This document shows, piece by piece, positions 29,504 to 37,923 of a stretch of 64,000 nucleotides of DNA. Source of the stretch: Brevibacterium sp. p3-SID960 (GTDB taxonomy: Bacteria > Actinomycetota > Actinomycetes > Actinomycetales > Brevibacteriaceae); NCBI RefSeq assembly GCF_025144725.1, contig NZ_JALXKS010000004.1, positions 1 to 64,000 on the forward strand, given 5' to 3'. The translations under genes and the position numbers were made by a program. Position 1 is the stretch's first letter. Each line of letters starts with the position of its first letter. Below the pieces are notes generated by a model, which searched no databases, had not been told where the DNA came from, and saw only the letters and a list, made by a program, of their open reading frames with translations.

Positions 29504-31211
29504 CGCTGGCCTCCTGGGTCTCGACGACGATCGGGATGCTTCCGGTCTGGATGCGCAGCGAACCGTCCGAGGTGGCCGGCCCAGCCACGAGCGCGGTGCC
29601 GCCGACGCGTGCATCGGCCGGCGGCAGCGGTAGCGGCGAGGTGGTGATCGACTGGCCCTCCCGGCGCGGGATCGTGAGCCGGAAGCACGAACCCTCCCCG
29701 ACCCGGCCCCAGGCCTGCAGCCAGCCGCCGTGCAGGTGGGCGTCTTCCAAGGAGATCGCCAGACCGAGCCCGGAGCCGCCGAGCGTGCGGCGGCGAGACG
29801 GGTCGGCCCGCCAGAACCGGTCGAAGACGTGCTCGACCTGCTCCTCGGTCATGCCCACCCCGTGGTCGCGCACGCTCACGGCCACCGCCTCGGCGTTGGC
29901 GGCGACGAACACGTCGATCCGGCGCTGCTCGCCGTGCTCGATGGCGTTGACGATGAGGTTGCGGACCACCCTGTTGATGCGCACCCGGTCGACTTCGGCC
30001 ATGACGGGCGCGGAGGAAGCGTGGAGGATGATCTCGGTGTCGGCGTGATCGGCGACCATCGACAGCGTGTCGATGACCCCGGAGACGACCTCGCACATAT
30101 CGGCCGGCTTCGTCACCAGCTGGGCGGCACCGGCGTCGTGGCGGGAGATCTCCAGCAGATCATTCAGCAGCGTCTCGAAGCGCTCGACCTGCGAGTTGAG
30201 CAGCTCGGCGATGCGCCGATGGGATTCGTCGAGCTCATCGCGGGACTCGTAGATTACGTCCGAGGCCATCTGGATGGTGGTGAGCGGGGTGCGCAGCTCG
30301 TGGGACACGTCGGAGACGAACTGGCGCTGCAGCACCGTCAGCTGCTCCATCCGGATGATCTGGTCCTGCAGCGTGTCGGCCATGTCGTTGAAGCTCTGCG
30401 CCAGGGTGGCGATCTCGTCATTGCCCTGAACCGGCATGCGCTGGTCGAGGTCGCCGTCGGAGAGCTTGCGGGCCACCTCGGAGCCGGTGCGCACAGGGAC
30501 GACGACGAGCCGGGTGACGACCCAGGCGACCGCGCCGACGAGCACCACGAGCACGAGGGCGGCGACGATGAGCACCCGCTGGACGAAGTCGAGCGTGTTC
30601 TGCTCCTCCTGCAGGTCGGCGACGACGTAGAGGTCGAACTGGCCGGCAGAGGGCACGGTCACCTGCTGGGCGAGGATGAGGCCCGGTGAGCTGCCGGGGC
30701 CGGGCAGTTCGACGGACTGGTAGAGCTGCTCGCCGGCCTGCGCCTGAGACACAGCGTTGCGGAACGCATCCGGCATCGCCGAGGGGGCGATCGCCTCACG
30801 CCCGGACACGACCGCGGTCGTCGGCTGGACCTGGGAGGAGCGCTCACGCGGCTCCAGCGCGATCGAGCGCAACGGGGTCGGGGACCGGGAGAGCATCCCC
30901 CGCAGGTGGACGTTGAGGCTTTCGGACAGCGCGCTGTCGTCCTCACCCGGGGACAGCGATTCGAGCTCGCCGACATAGCCGGACATCTGCGTCGAGACCG
31001 AGGACAGCTTCGCCTCGAACAGGCCGCGGGAGATCTGCTGGGCCATGAAGCTGCCGACGCCGTAGACGGCGATGATGGTGAGCAGGATGGTGAGCACGAC
31101 GATGCGCAGCTGCAGCGAGCGGGTGAAGGCCGCTGCGAGAAACCGGTAGATCCGCATGAGGCCGCCCCAGGCGCTCCGGCCCAGTCGCACGGCCGATGCG
31201 GAACGACTCAC
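29490..31211 (-). CDS. mtrB: Sensor histidine kinase MtrB
   Basis: The 573-residue kinase has two membrane helices (about residues 30-55 and 215-240) flanking an extracytoplasmic sensor, a HAMP domain (about 240-292), a HisKA domain with DVSHELRTPLT near residue 302, and HATPase_c (about 400-525) with GSGLGLAIS. It phosphorylates MtrA. In actinobacteria the pair controls cell division, wall hydrolases and osmotic responses. The start is GTG, overlapping the mtrA stop (31208-31211). Confidence 0.95.
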   Translation of the reverse strand: MSRSASAVRLGRSAWGGLMRIYRFLAAAFTRSLQLRIVVLTILLTIIAVYGVGSFMAQQISRGLFEAKLSSVSTQMSGYVGELESLSPGEDDSALSESLNVHLRGMLSRSPTPLRSIALEPRERSSQVQPTTAVVSGREAIAPSAMPDAFRNAVSQAQAGEQLYQSVELPGPGSSPGLILAQQVTVPSAGQFDLYVVADLQEEQNTLDFVQRVLIVAALVLVVLVGAVAWVVTRLVVVPVRTGSEVARKLSDGDLDQRMPVQGNDEIATLAQSFNDMADTLQDQIIRMEQLTVLQRQFVSDVSHELRTPLTTIQMASDVIYESRDELDESHRRIAELLNSQVERFETLLNDLLEISRHDAGAAQLVTKPADMCEVVSGVIDTLSMVADHADTEIILHASSAPVMAEVDRVRINRVVRNLIVNAIEHGEQRRIDVFVAANAEAVAVSVRDHGVGMTEEQVEHVFDRFWRADPSRRRTLGGSGLGLAISLEDAHLHGGWLQAWGRVGEGSCFRLTIPRREGQSITTSPLPLPPADARVGGTALVAGPATSDGSLRIQTGSIPIVVETQEASDETA

Positions 31212-31897
31212 GAAGCCTGGCCCGCCTTGTAGCCGACACCGCGGACGGTGACGACGATATCGGGCTTCTCCGGATCCTTCTCGATCTTCGAGCGCAGCCG
31301 CTGGACGTGGACGTTGACGAGCCGGGTGTCAGCGGCGTGCCGATAGCCCCACACCTCCTCGAGCAGGGTCTCGCGCGAGAACACCTGCCAGGGCTTGCGA
31401 GCGAGCGCGACGAGCAGGTCGAACTCCAGCGGGGTCAGTGACACCGGCTTGCCGCCCTTCGTCACGGTGTGCCCGGCGACGTCGATCGAGACGTCGCCGA
31501 CGTTGAGCACCTCGGGCGCGGAGGGCTCTGACATCCGCAGGCGGGCGCGCACGCGCGCGACGAGCTCCTTGGGCTTGAACGGCTTGGGCACGTAGTCATC
31601 GGCACCGGATTCGAGTCCGAGGACGACGTCGACGGTGTCGGACTTGGCGGTGAGCATGATGATCGGCACCCCGGACTCCTCACGGATCTCCCGGCACACC
31701 TCGAGGCCGTCCTTGCCGGGCAGCATGAGGTCGAGCAGGATGAGGTCGGGCCTGACGCTGTGGAAGGCCTCCATCGCACCATCGCCGGTGGCGCAGAAGT
31801 GCGGGTCGAAGCCCTCGCTCTTGAGCACAATGCCGATCATCTCCGCCAGCGCGGTGTCATCGTCGATTACCAGGATCCGTGCGTTCATAGCATCCAT
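31208..31897 (-). CDS. mtrA: Response regulator MtrA
   Basis: The 229-residue regulator has a receiver domain (about residues 6-115), with LILLDLMLPGKDG carrying the phosphorylated Asp near residue 55, and an OmpR-type winged helix (about 130-225) with LTPLEFDLL and VWGYRHAADTRLVNVHVQRL. The ATG at 31897 follows AGGTGA. Orthologues in mycobacteria and Streptomyces are essential or developmental regulators of wall metabolism genes. It is first of mtrA-mtrB-lpqB. Confidence 0.95.
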   Translation of the reverse strand: MDAMNARILVIDDDTALAEMIGIVLKSEGFDPHFCATGDGAMEAFHSVRPDLILLDLMLPGKDGLEVCREIREESGVPIIMLTAKSDTVDVVLGLESGADDYVPKPFKPKELVARVRARLRMSEPSAPEVLNVGDVSIDVAGHTVTKGGKPVSLTPLEFDLLVALARKPWQVFSRETLLEEVWGYRHAADTRLVNVHVQRLRSKIEKDPEKPDIVVTVRGVGYKAGQAS

Positions 31898-32035
31898 TGT
31901 CACCTATCGGGCTGAGAAGTCAGCGCAGGGGGCGGCAGGTGTCGGCAGGTTCACACGGCGCGCCTGCAGCCCCGGCGCCGAGGCGGTGGTGCAGGTGAGT
32001 GCCCGAATGTCGTCTCGGCACTGGGCACGTGTGCA

Positions 32036-32041
32036 TAGAAT
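32036..32041 (+). promoter_or_regulatory. Possible -10 box for the membrane-protein/DUF4129/MoxR operon
   Basis: TAGAAT lies 34 bases before the TTG start at 32076, in the gap divergent from mtrA. No clear -35 hexamer was found. Confidence 0.35.
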
Positions 32042-32075
32042 GGGGCGTGATCTGACCCCGAACCAGGAGGTGCCG

Positions 32076-33191
32076 TTGTTCGTCACCGACCGCGCCGCCT
32101 GGGACGCACAGACCGATTGGGCGACCGGCCGCTGGCACCCGCGCACTGAGACCCGCACCCGCCCGGCCTGGCAGCCGGCTCCGCAGCCGGGCGTGCTGTC
32201 GAAGCGGCCGATGCGCTTCGCCGAGTCGCTCGATGCCGGGTTCCGGCTGCTGCGCTTCAGCCCCGGGGTCTCCGTCGGCACCGCGATGATCGCGCTGACG
32301 CTGTTCCTGCTCGCTGTCGGTGCCGCAGTCGCCGGTCTCATCTGGTTCAGCTTCGGCTATGTCGTCGGCATCGCCGGCAACACCGAGGCTGTCGGCGGGC
32401 TGTCCTTCCTCATGCAGTTCGGCGCCTCGGCTGTCTCTCTGCTCTCACTGTGCTTCCTGCACTTCCTCTCCGGGCTTCTCTCGATCCCGGCCCGGCAGGC
32501 GTTCTTCACCCCGCCCGGCGGCCGCGCCGTCGACGCGCGCGGGCGGTCGACGACGACGCTGCGCCGCACCTGGGGGCTGCTGGCCGGCCAGCGGCTGCGT
32601 CTGATAGCCGCCACCGCCCTGCTCGGCGGGGCGCACTTCGCAGCTCTGGCGCTGCTGCTCGCTCCCGGAGTGGTCATCGCGATGTTCACCGCGCAGGCCG
32701 TCGTCGGGTTCCTGCTTGCCGGTCTCGGGGCGCTCGCCTGGGTCGTGTTCACGGTCTTCTTCATGGTCCGCACCGCCTTCGTCGGCTGCGCGATCGCGCT
32801 GGAGCGGATGACGATCCGGCAGGCCTTCGCCCGCTCCTGGAAGCTCACCGGCCGCCGCTTCTGGGCCACCGCCGGCACACTGCTGCTGTCGTACTACCTG
32901 TCTTCGCAGCTCGTTGGCATCATCGTCTTCCCGCTGCTGCTCATCTTCTTCATCGCCGCGCTCATCGTCTCGCTGACCTTCCTCGACTCCACCGATGCCG
33001 ACACCTTCGCCACCGTGGTGATCGGTGTGCTGACGATCCTCGGGCTCGCTTTCACCGCGGCGGCGACCGCGGTGCTCTACGCCTACCAGTCCGGGGTCAT
33101 CACCGGCCTGTACTTCGACCGCAGGATGCGCTTCGAAGGCTATGACCTCCTGCTGCTGCGCGAGGCCGAGGAGCTGGATCGCCGCACATGA
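32076..33191 (+). CDS. Multi-pass membrane protein heading the MoxR cluster
   Basis: The 371-residue protein has a hydrophilic N-terminus (about 45 residues) and about five to six membrane helices (from residue 70 onward). It resembles membrane proteins that precede DUF4129-DUF4350-moxR-DUF58 clusters in actinobacteria (compare Rv3690). The function is unknown. The TTG start at 32076 is chosen because AGGAGG lies 5 bases upstream; a more upstream ATG (32040s) precedes the ribosome binding site. The stop overlaps the next ATG (ATGA). Confidence 0.82.
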   Translation: MFVTDRAAWDAQTDWATGRWHPRTETRTRPAWQPAPQPGVLSKRPMRFAESLDAGFRLLRFSPGVSVGTAMIALTLFLLAVGAAVAGLIWFSFGYVVGIAGNTEAVGGLSFLMQFGASAVSLLSLCFLHFLSGLLSIPARQAFFTPPGGRAVDARGRSTTTLRRTWGLLAGQRLRLIAATALLGGAHFAALALLLAPGVVIAMFTAQAVVGFLLAGLGALAWVVFTVFFMVRTAFVGCAIALERMTIRQAFARSWKLTGRRFWATAGTLLLSYYLSSQLVGIIVFPLLLIFFIAALIVSLTFLDSTDADTFATVVIGVLTILGLAFTAAATAVLYAYQSGVITGLYFDRRMRFEGYDLLLLREAEELDRRT

Positions 33192-33883
33192 GCACTCCCC
33201 TGACCCCCGATCGCGACGAGGCCCGGCGCTGGGCTGAGAAGAAGCTGTCCGAACCGGAGTACCGCGACGCCGATCTCTCCCCGCTGGAGAAGCTCGGCCG
33301 GGCCATCGACCGGTTCTTCGACGGGCTCATCGACAGCGCTGCCGCGCTCGACTCGCCGTGGACGCTGCTCATCATCGCCGCGATCATCGTCGGGCTCGTC
33401 GTCCTCGTCATCCGGCGGGTCCGCCGCGGCACCAGCGGCGGTGTCGACCTCGCCGCCTTCGACCCCGCCGAGCGAGCCGAGACGATCGACCCGCAGGCCT
33501 TCTGGGATGCCGCCCAGACGGCAGCCGGCAAGGGAGACTACACGCTGGCGGTGCAGAACGGTGTGCGGGCGATCTTCGCCCGGTTCGTCGCCGCCGGCCT
33601 CATCGATATGACCGCCGCCTCGACCGCTTCGGAACTGGCTGGCGCTGCGGCTGCGGCCTGCCCGCCGGCTGCCGCTGATGCGCATGCCGCCGGTGCCCTG
33701 TTCGACGCGGTGACCTTCGGCGAAGCCCACGCCAGTGCCGCCGACTGGCAGGACCTGCTGTCCCGGGCTGAGCGGATCTCCGCCTCGGGACCGGGATCGG
33801 CCCACGCGAGCACCGCCTCGGGACCGGGATCGGCCCACGCGAGCACCGCCTCGGGTGTGGGAAGCCGGGAGGCTGGCGCATGA
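33188..33883 (+). CDS. DUF4129 domain membrane protein
   Basis: The 231-residue protein has one membrane helix (about residues 58-76) and a C-terminal DUF4129 domain (about 100-195). In related genes that domain is predicted to be extracellular or cytosolic transglutaminase-associated, with unknown function. It overlaps its neighbours by 4 bp on both sides (ATGA). Its last 30 residues are encoded by two and a half tandem 33-bp units (33782-33855) giving ASGPGSAHAST repeats. Confidence 0.82.
   Translation: MSTPLTPDRDEARRWAEKKLSEPEYRDADLSPLEKLGRAIDRFFDGLIDSAAALDSPWTLLIIAAIIVGLVVLVIRRVRRGTSGGVDLAAFDPAERAETIDPQAFWDAAQTAAGKGDYTLAVQNGVRAIFARFVAAGLIDMTAASTASELAGAAAAACPPAAADAHAAGALFDAVTFGEAHASAADWQDLLSRAERISASGPGSAHASTASGPGSAHASTASGVGSREAGA
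33782..33855 (+). repeat. 33-bp tandem repeat in the DUF4129 gene tail
   Basis: Units start at 33782 and 33815 (identical over 33 bp, beginning GCCTCGGGACCGGG) and a partial unit starts at 33848. They encode ASGPGSAHAST twice, then ASG. The period equals that of the noncoding repeat at 37841-37920. Confidence 0.92.
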
Positions 33884-35124
33884 GCACGAGCCTCGACCTC
33901 GCCGTCCGCGGCACCACCGCTCACACCGGGCCGGGCCGGGCTGACCGGCTGCGCAGCGGCTCGCGGGCGGCCGCGCTGTGGGTCACCGCCGCAGCCGTCA
34001 TCCTGGTGACGGCGATCGGCGGGTTCTTCCTCTCGATCCTGGACGAGGAGACCAGCGCACTGCACCCGGAGTCGGTGCAGCCCTCCGGCACGAAGGCGCT
34101 CATGGACATTCTGCGCGAGCGCGGGGTCGAGGTCACGGTCACCGAATCGCGGCAGGAGGCGCGCACCGCCGCCGCGGCGGCAGACACCACGGTGCTCTAC
34201 ATCGACCTCGACGCCGATGGCGAGACCGAGACGCGCAAGGAGATCGGTGAGGCGGTGCGCAGCGGCGGCAACTCGCTTGTGCTGGCCGATCCCGGCTATG
34301 ACGTCGAGGACTTCACCCCAGCGCTGCGAACGGCCTCCTACTTCGAAAGCGACGGACAGCACGAGCTGCTGCAGCCAGGCTGTCAGGCCCCGGCCGCCGC
34401 AGCCGCCGGGCAGGTGCGCGGCGCCGATGGCGTCTACGCAGCCGCCCCGAGCTACGAGGACGCAGTCACCACCTGCTATACGTTCCCCGGAGTCCCGCCG
34501 GGCGCCGGGGCCTACGCCCGCGCCGAGGCGGACGGTGCCGATGTCACGGTCCTCGGCTCGCAAACGTGGATGACGAACGCCTCGCTCGACGAAGAGGGCC
34601 ATGCCGCGCTCATGCTGCACACCCTCGGCCAGCACAAGAACCTCGTCGTCTACCTGCCGCAGGCCGGCGACCAGCCCTCGGCCGGCGAAGAGGAGCCGCC
34701 GAATGCGCTGACCTTCGTCCCGCCGTGGTTCGGCGTCGCGCTGCTGTGGCTCATCCCCCTCACTGCCGCGCTGCTGTGGTGGCGGATCCGGCGCTTCGGA
34801 CCGCTGGCCGTCGAGCGGCTGCCGGTCGTCGTCCCGCCGGTCGAGACCGTCCACGGCCGCGCAGCCCTCATGCAGCGGGCGGGTGCCCGCACCGAGTCGC
34901 TGCACGCGCTGCGCACCGCCTCCCTGCTGCGCATCGCCGCCCGGCTCGCCCGGCCCTCCCAGGAGCGGCCCGAGCAGCTGTGCGCTGCGATCGCCGCCCA
35001 CACCGGCCGCGACCTGGCCGAAGTCCGCTACGCCTATCTCGAGGGAGCGCCGGCTCACGACCGGCAGCTCTCAGACATCGCCGTCCTCATCACCGCCATC
35101 GAAAGCGAGGTCTCCCCGACATGA
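33880..35124 (+). CDS. DUF4350 domain membrane protein
   Basis: The 414-residue protein has membrane helices near residues 30-50 and 283-302 that flank an extracytoplasmic domain (about 55-275) of the DUF4350 family, related to glutamine-amidotransferase-like folds. The cytosolic C-terminus (about 305-414) is helical. The equivalent in M. tuberculosis is Rv3691. The function is unknown, but it is invariably associated with MoxR ATPase and DUF58 genes. It overlaps both neighbours by 4 bp. Confidence 0.85.
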   Translation: MSTSLDLAVRGTTAHTGPGRADRLRSGSRAAALWVTAAAVILVTAIGGFFLSILDEETSALHPESVQPSGTKALMDILRERGVEVTVTESRQEARTAAAAADTTVLYIDLDADGETETRKEIGEAVRSGGNSLVLADPGYDVEDFTPALRTASYFESDGQHELLQPGCQAPAAAAAGQVRGADGVYAAAPSYEDAVTTCYTFPGVPPGAGAYARAEADGADVTVLGSQTWMTNASLDEEGHAALMLHTLGQHKNLVVYLPQAGDQPSAGEEEPPNALTFVPPWFGVALLWLIPLTAALLWWRIRRFGPLAVERLPVVVPPVETVHGRAALMQRAGARTESLHALRTASLLRIAARLARPSQERPEQLCAAIAAHTGRDLAEVRYAYLEGAPAHDRQLSDIAVLITAIESEVSPT

Positions 35125-36527
35125 CCGACATTCCCCACCATCCTCAGCAACCGGAACAGCATGCTGGTCCGTTCGGGTCGGGCGGCCAGCCGGGCGGGCC
35201 TGGCAGCCCGCAGTTCGGGCCCGTCGGCAGCCAGCCGGGGATCCAGCCCGGCCAAGCGCCGCTGCCGCCGCAGCATGCGCCAACCCACGGGCAGATGCCG
35301 GGCCAGCTGCATGGCCAGCAGCCCGGCCAGCCGGGGCACGCGTCCGCGCCAGCCCCCGGGCAGGTGCCGGGCCAACCGCACGGACAGGTTCCGGGCCAGC
35401 CTCACGGAGAGGTGACGGGCCAGCCTCACGGACAGGTGACGAGCCAACCGCACGGACAGGTGACGAGCCAACCGCACGGACAGGTTCCGGCTCACGAACA
35501 GCTGCCCGCCGCCTCGGGCGCGGGACAGCCAGGACTCCATGAGCGGCTGGCGGCCGAGCACCAGCTCGGCGACCGCGACCACGAACTGCGCGATCGATTC
35601 CTCGCCGTCCGCCATGAGGTCGGCAAGGCCGTCGTCGGCCAGCATGAGGCCGTCGACGGGATCCTGCTCGCCCTGCTGTGCCACGGGCACGTGCTGCTCG
35701 AAGGTGTGCCCGGCGTGGCGAAGACTCTGCTCGTGCGCGCACTGGCCGAGGCGCTCGAACTGGACTCGACGCGCGTGCAGTTCACCCCCGACCTCATGCC
35801 CGGCGACGTCACCGGCTCGATGATCTACGACACCCGCTCCGGGGACTTCGAGTTCCGCGAGGGCCCGGTATTCACCAACCTGCTCATCGCCGACGAGATC
35901 AACCGCACCCCGCCGAAGACCCAGTCGGCGCTGCTGGAGGCGATGGAGGAGCGGCAGGTCTCCGTCGACGGGCAGACCCGCCGGCTGCCCCAGCCGTTCC
36001 TCGTTGCCGCGACCCAGAACCCGATCGAGCATGACGGCACCTATCCCCTGCCCGAAGCACAGCTCGACCGGTTCCTCTTCAAGCTCATGCTCACGCTGCC
36101 TGAGCGGGACACCGAACTCGAGATCCTCACCCGCCACGCCCACGGCTTCGACGGCCGGCGCCTGTCCGATGCCGGCATCGAGCGCGTCGCCGACGCCGCG
36201 ACGATCCTGGAGGCCGGCAAGCGAGTCGGCGGCATCTACGTCGATCCCGAGGTGCTCGGCTACATCGTCGACCTCGTCCAGGCCACCCGCAGTGCCCCGT
36301 CGTTCGCGATGGGCATCTCCCCGCGCGGCGGCACCCGGCTGCTGGCCGCCGCCCAGGCGCAGGCGTGGATGTCCGGGCGCGGCTTCGTCACCCCCGATGA
36401 CGTCAAGGCGCTCATCTCGCCGGCCTTCCGCCACCGTGTCATGCTGCGACCGGAGGCGCAGATGGACGGCATCACCGTCGACCAGGTGCTCGCCTCGATC
36501 ATCGACACCACCCGCGTGCCGCGATGA
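35121..36527 (+). CDS. MoxR-type AAA+ ATPase with long repeat-rich N-terminus
   Basis: The 468-residue protein has a MoxR AAA+ core (about residues 150-468): Walker A GVPGVAKT, Walker B LLIADEINR, sensor AATQNPIEHDGTYPLPEAQLDRF. MoxR proteins remodel partners in complex assembly or wall-stress pathways, with DUF58/VWA proteins encoded beside them. The first 130 residues are disordered and rich in Pro, Gln, Gly and His, partly built of 8-residue units (35361-35495); this is not part of the usual MoxR. The start overlaps the previous stop (ATGA). Compare Rv3692 (MoxR2). Confidence 0.93.
   Translation: MTDIPHHPQQPEQHAGPFGSGGQPGGPGSPQFGPVGSQPGIQPGQAPLPPQHAPTHGQMPGQLHGQQPGQPGHASAPAPGQVPGQPHGQVPGQPHGEVTGQPHGQVTSQPHGQVTSQPHGQVPAHEQLPAASGAGQPGLHERLAAEHQLGDRDHELRDRFLAVRHEVGKAVVGQHEAVDGILLALLCHGHVLLEGVPGVAKTLLVRALAEALELDSTRVQFTPDLMPGDVTGSMIYDTRSGDFEFREGPVFTNLLIADEINRTPPKTQSALLEAMEERQVSVDGQTRRLPQPFLVAATQNPIEHDGTYPLPEAQLDRFLFKLMLTLPERDTELEILTRHAHGFDGRRLSDAGIERVADAATILEAGKRVGGIYVDPEVLGYIVDLVQATRSAPSFAMGISPRGGTRLLAAAQAQAWMSGRGFVTPDDVKALISPAFRHRVMLRPEAQMDGITVDQVLASIIDTTRVPR
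35361..35495 (+). repeat. Five tandem 24-bp units plus partial copy in the MoxR gene
   Basis: Units begin at 35361, 35385, 35409, 35433 and 35457 (the last two identical, beginning CAGGTGACGAGCC), with a partial at 35481. They encode QVxxQPHG-type octapeptides in the disordered N-terminus. Confidence 0.92.
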
Positions 36528-37816
36528 TCATCACCTGGCGCTTCGTCGTCCTCGTCGCTCTGGCGGCGATCCCGGTCATGGTCTTCCCCAGCTGGGGAAC
36601 CGCCGGAATCGCCCTGGCAGGCGTGATGCTCGTGGCGTTCATCGACTGGATGGCCACGGCCTCTCCTGCCACGATCCGCCTGCAGCGCACGCCGGGCAGA
36701 CGGGTGCGCCTGGGCCATGAGACCGATGCGACGCTGACCGTCATCAACGCAGGCACGCGGGCTGCCAGCCTGCACATCCGCGACGCCTGGCCACCGTCTG
36801 CAGGTGCTGAGGACAACCGGCTGCAGGTGCGGCTGCCTGCCGGCGGGCAGCATGAGCATCTCACGCGGCTGGTGCCCACCCGCCGCGGTGAGCTGCCGGC
36901 GGACCTCGTCACCGTCCGGGTGGCCTCGCCGCTGCGGCTGTGCTGCCGCCAGCAGTCGGTCGAGGTGCCGGCGGCGATCCGCGTCATGCCGCCGTTCGCC
37001 TCCCGCAGACACCTGCCCTCGAAGCTCGCCCGGCTGCGGGAGCTCGACGGGCGCACACTGCTCATGACCCGCGGCATGGGCACCGAGTTCGACTCGCTGC
37101 GCGAATACGTCCGCGGCGACGACGTTCGCTCCATCGACTGGCGGGCCACCGCCCGCGCCCAGCACCTCATGGTCAAGACGTGGCGGCCCGAACGCGATCG
37201 CCGGGTCGTCATCGTCCTCGACTCCTCCCGCCTGGCCGCCCGCCGGATGGGCGACGGCACCTCCTTCGACGCAGCGATGGAGGCGGCGATGCTGCTCGGC
37301 GCGCTGGCCTCAGGAGGCGGTGACCGCGTCGACATCCTCGTCGCCGATGCACGTGTGCGCCGGCACATCGGCCCAATCTCCGGTTCCGATCCGCTCGGCA
37401 TCATGACCAACGACCTAGCCGATGTGTTCCCCGAGCTCATTGACGCCGACTGGAACGAGATCGTCACCCAGACGCTGCGGCTGAGCACACAGCGCGCCTT
37501 CGTCGTCTTCCTCACCGCCCTCGATGAGCGCACCATCGCCCAGGACATGCTCCCGGCCCTGCCCGTGCTGCGCGCCCGGCATCGGCTGGCGATCGCCTCT
37601 GTCGCCGATCCCGACCTCGGCGACCTCGCTGCACAGGTCTACTCCCCGGCCCAGGTCTACCGCGCCGCAGCCGCCGAGCACGACCTGCTCACCGCCCGCT
37701 CACTCGGTCATGCACTCTCCGATGCCGGCATCCACACCGTCCACGCGGAACCCGAGGACCTCGCCCCGCAGCTGGCCGACCTCTACATCTCGCTCAAAGC
37801 CAGCGGCAAGCTCTAG
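36524..37816 (+). CDS. DUF58 domain protein
   Basis: The 430-residue protein has two N-terminal membrane helices (about residues 5-45), a beta-rich domain, and the DUF58 motif region (about 175-225; EYVRGDDVRSIDWRATAR). The C-terminal part (about 220-370) is VWA-like, with VVIVLDSSR giving a MIDAS-like start. DUF58 proteins partner MoxR ATPases. ATGA overlap with the MoxR gene shows coupling. Compare Rv3693. Confidence 0.92.
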   Translation: MIITWRFVVLVALAAIPVMVFPSWGTAGIALAGVMLVAFIDWMATASPATIRLQRTPGRRVRLGHETDATLTVINAGTRAASLHIRDAWPPSAGAEDNRLQVRLPAGGQHEHLTRLVPTRRGELPADLVTVRVASPLRLCCRQQSVEVPAAIRVMPPFASRRHLPSKLARLRELDGRTLLMTRGMGTEFDSLREYVRGDDVRSIDWRATARAQHLMVKTWRPERDRRVVIVLDSSRLAARRMGDGTSFDAAMEAAMLLGALASGGGDRVDILVADARVRRHIGPISGSDPLGIMTNDLADVFPELIDADWNEIVTQTLRLSTQRAFVVFLTALDERTIAQDMLPALPVLRARHRLAIASVADPDLGDLAAQVYSPAQVYRAAAAEHDLLTARSLGHALSDAGIHTVHAEPEDLAPQLADLYISLKASGKL

Positions 37817-37840
37817 CCAGCCGCCGGCACCGAGGCGAGC

Positions 37841-37920
37841 CCCGCCTCGGGCACGGCGCCTCGCCACCCGAGACCCGCCTCGGACACGGCGCCTCGCCAC
37901 CCGAGACCCGCCTCGGACAC
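37841..37920. repeat. Noncoding 33-bp tandem repeat between DUF58 and SpoIIM-like genes
   Basis: The unit beginning CCCGCCTCGG starts at 37841, 37874 and 37907. It contains the dispersed CGCCTCGGGCACGG motif in the first copy and CGCCTCGGACACGG in later copies. It ends 4 bp before the SpoIIM-like stop. It lies between convergent genes. Confidence 0.9.
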
Positions 37921-37923
37921 GGA

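Noticed and set aside
37841..37920. CRISPR-like array
   Set aside because: The 33-bp units are directly contiguous with no unique spacers, and no cas genes are near. The same applies to the 24-bp arrays at 35361 and 40063.
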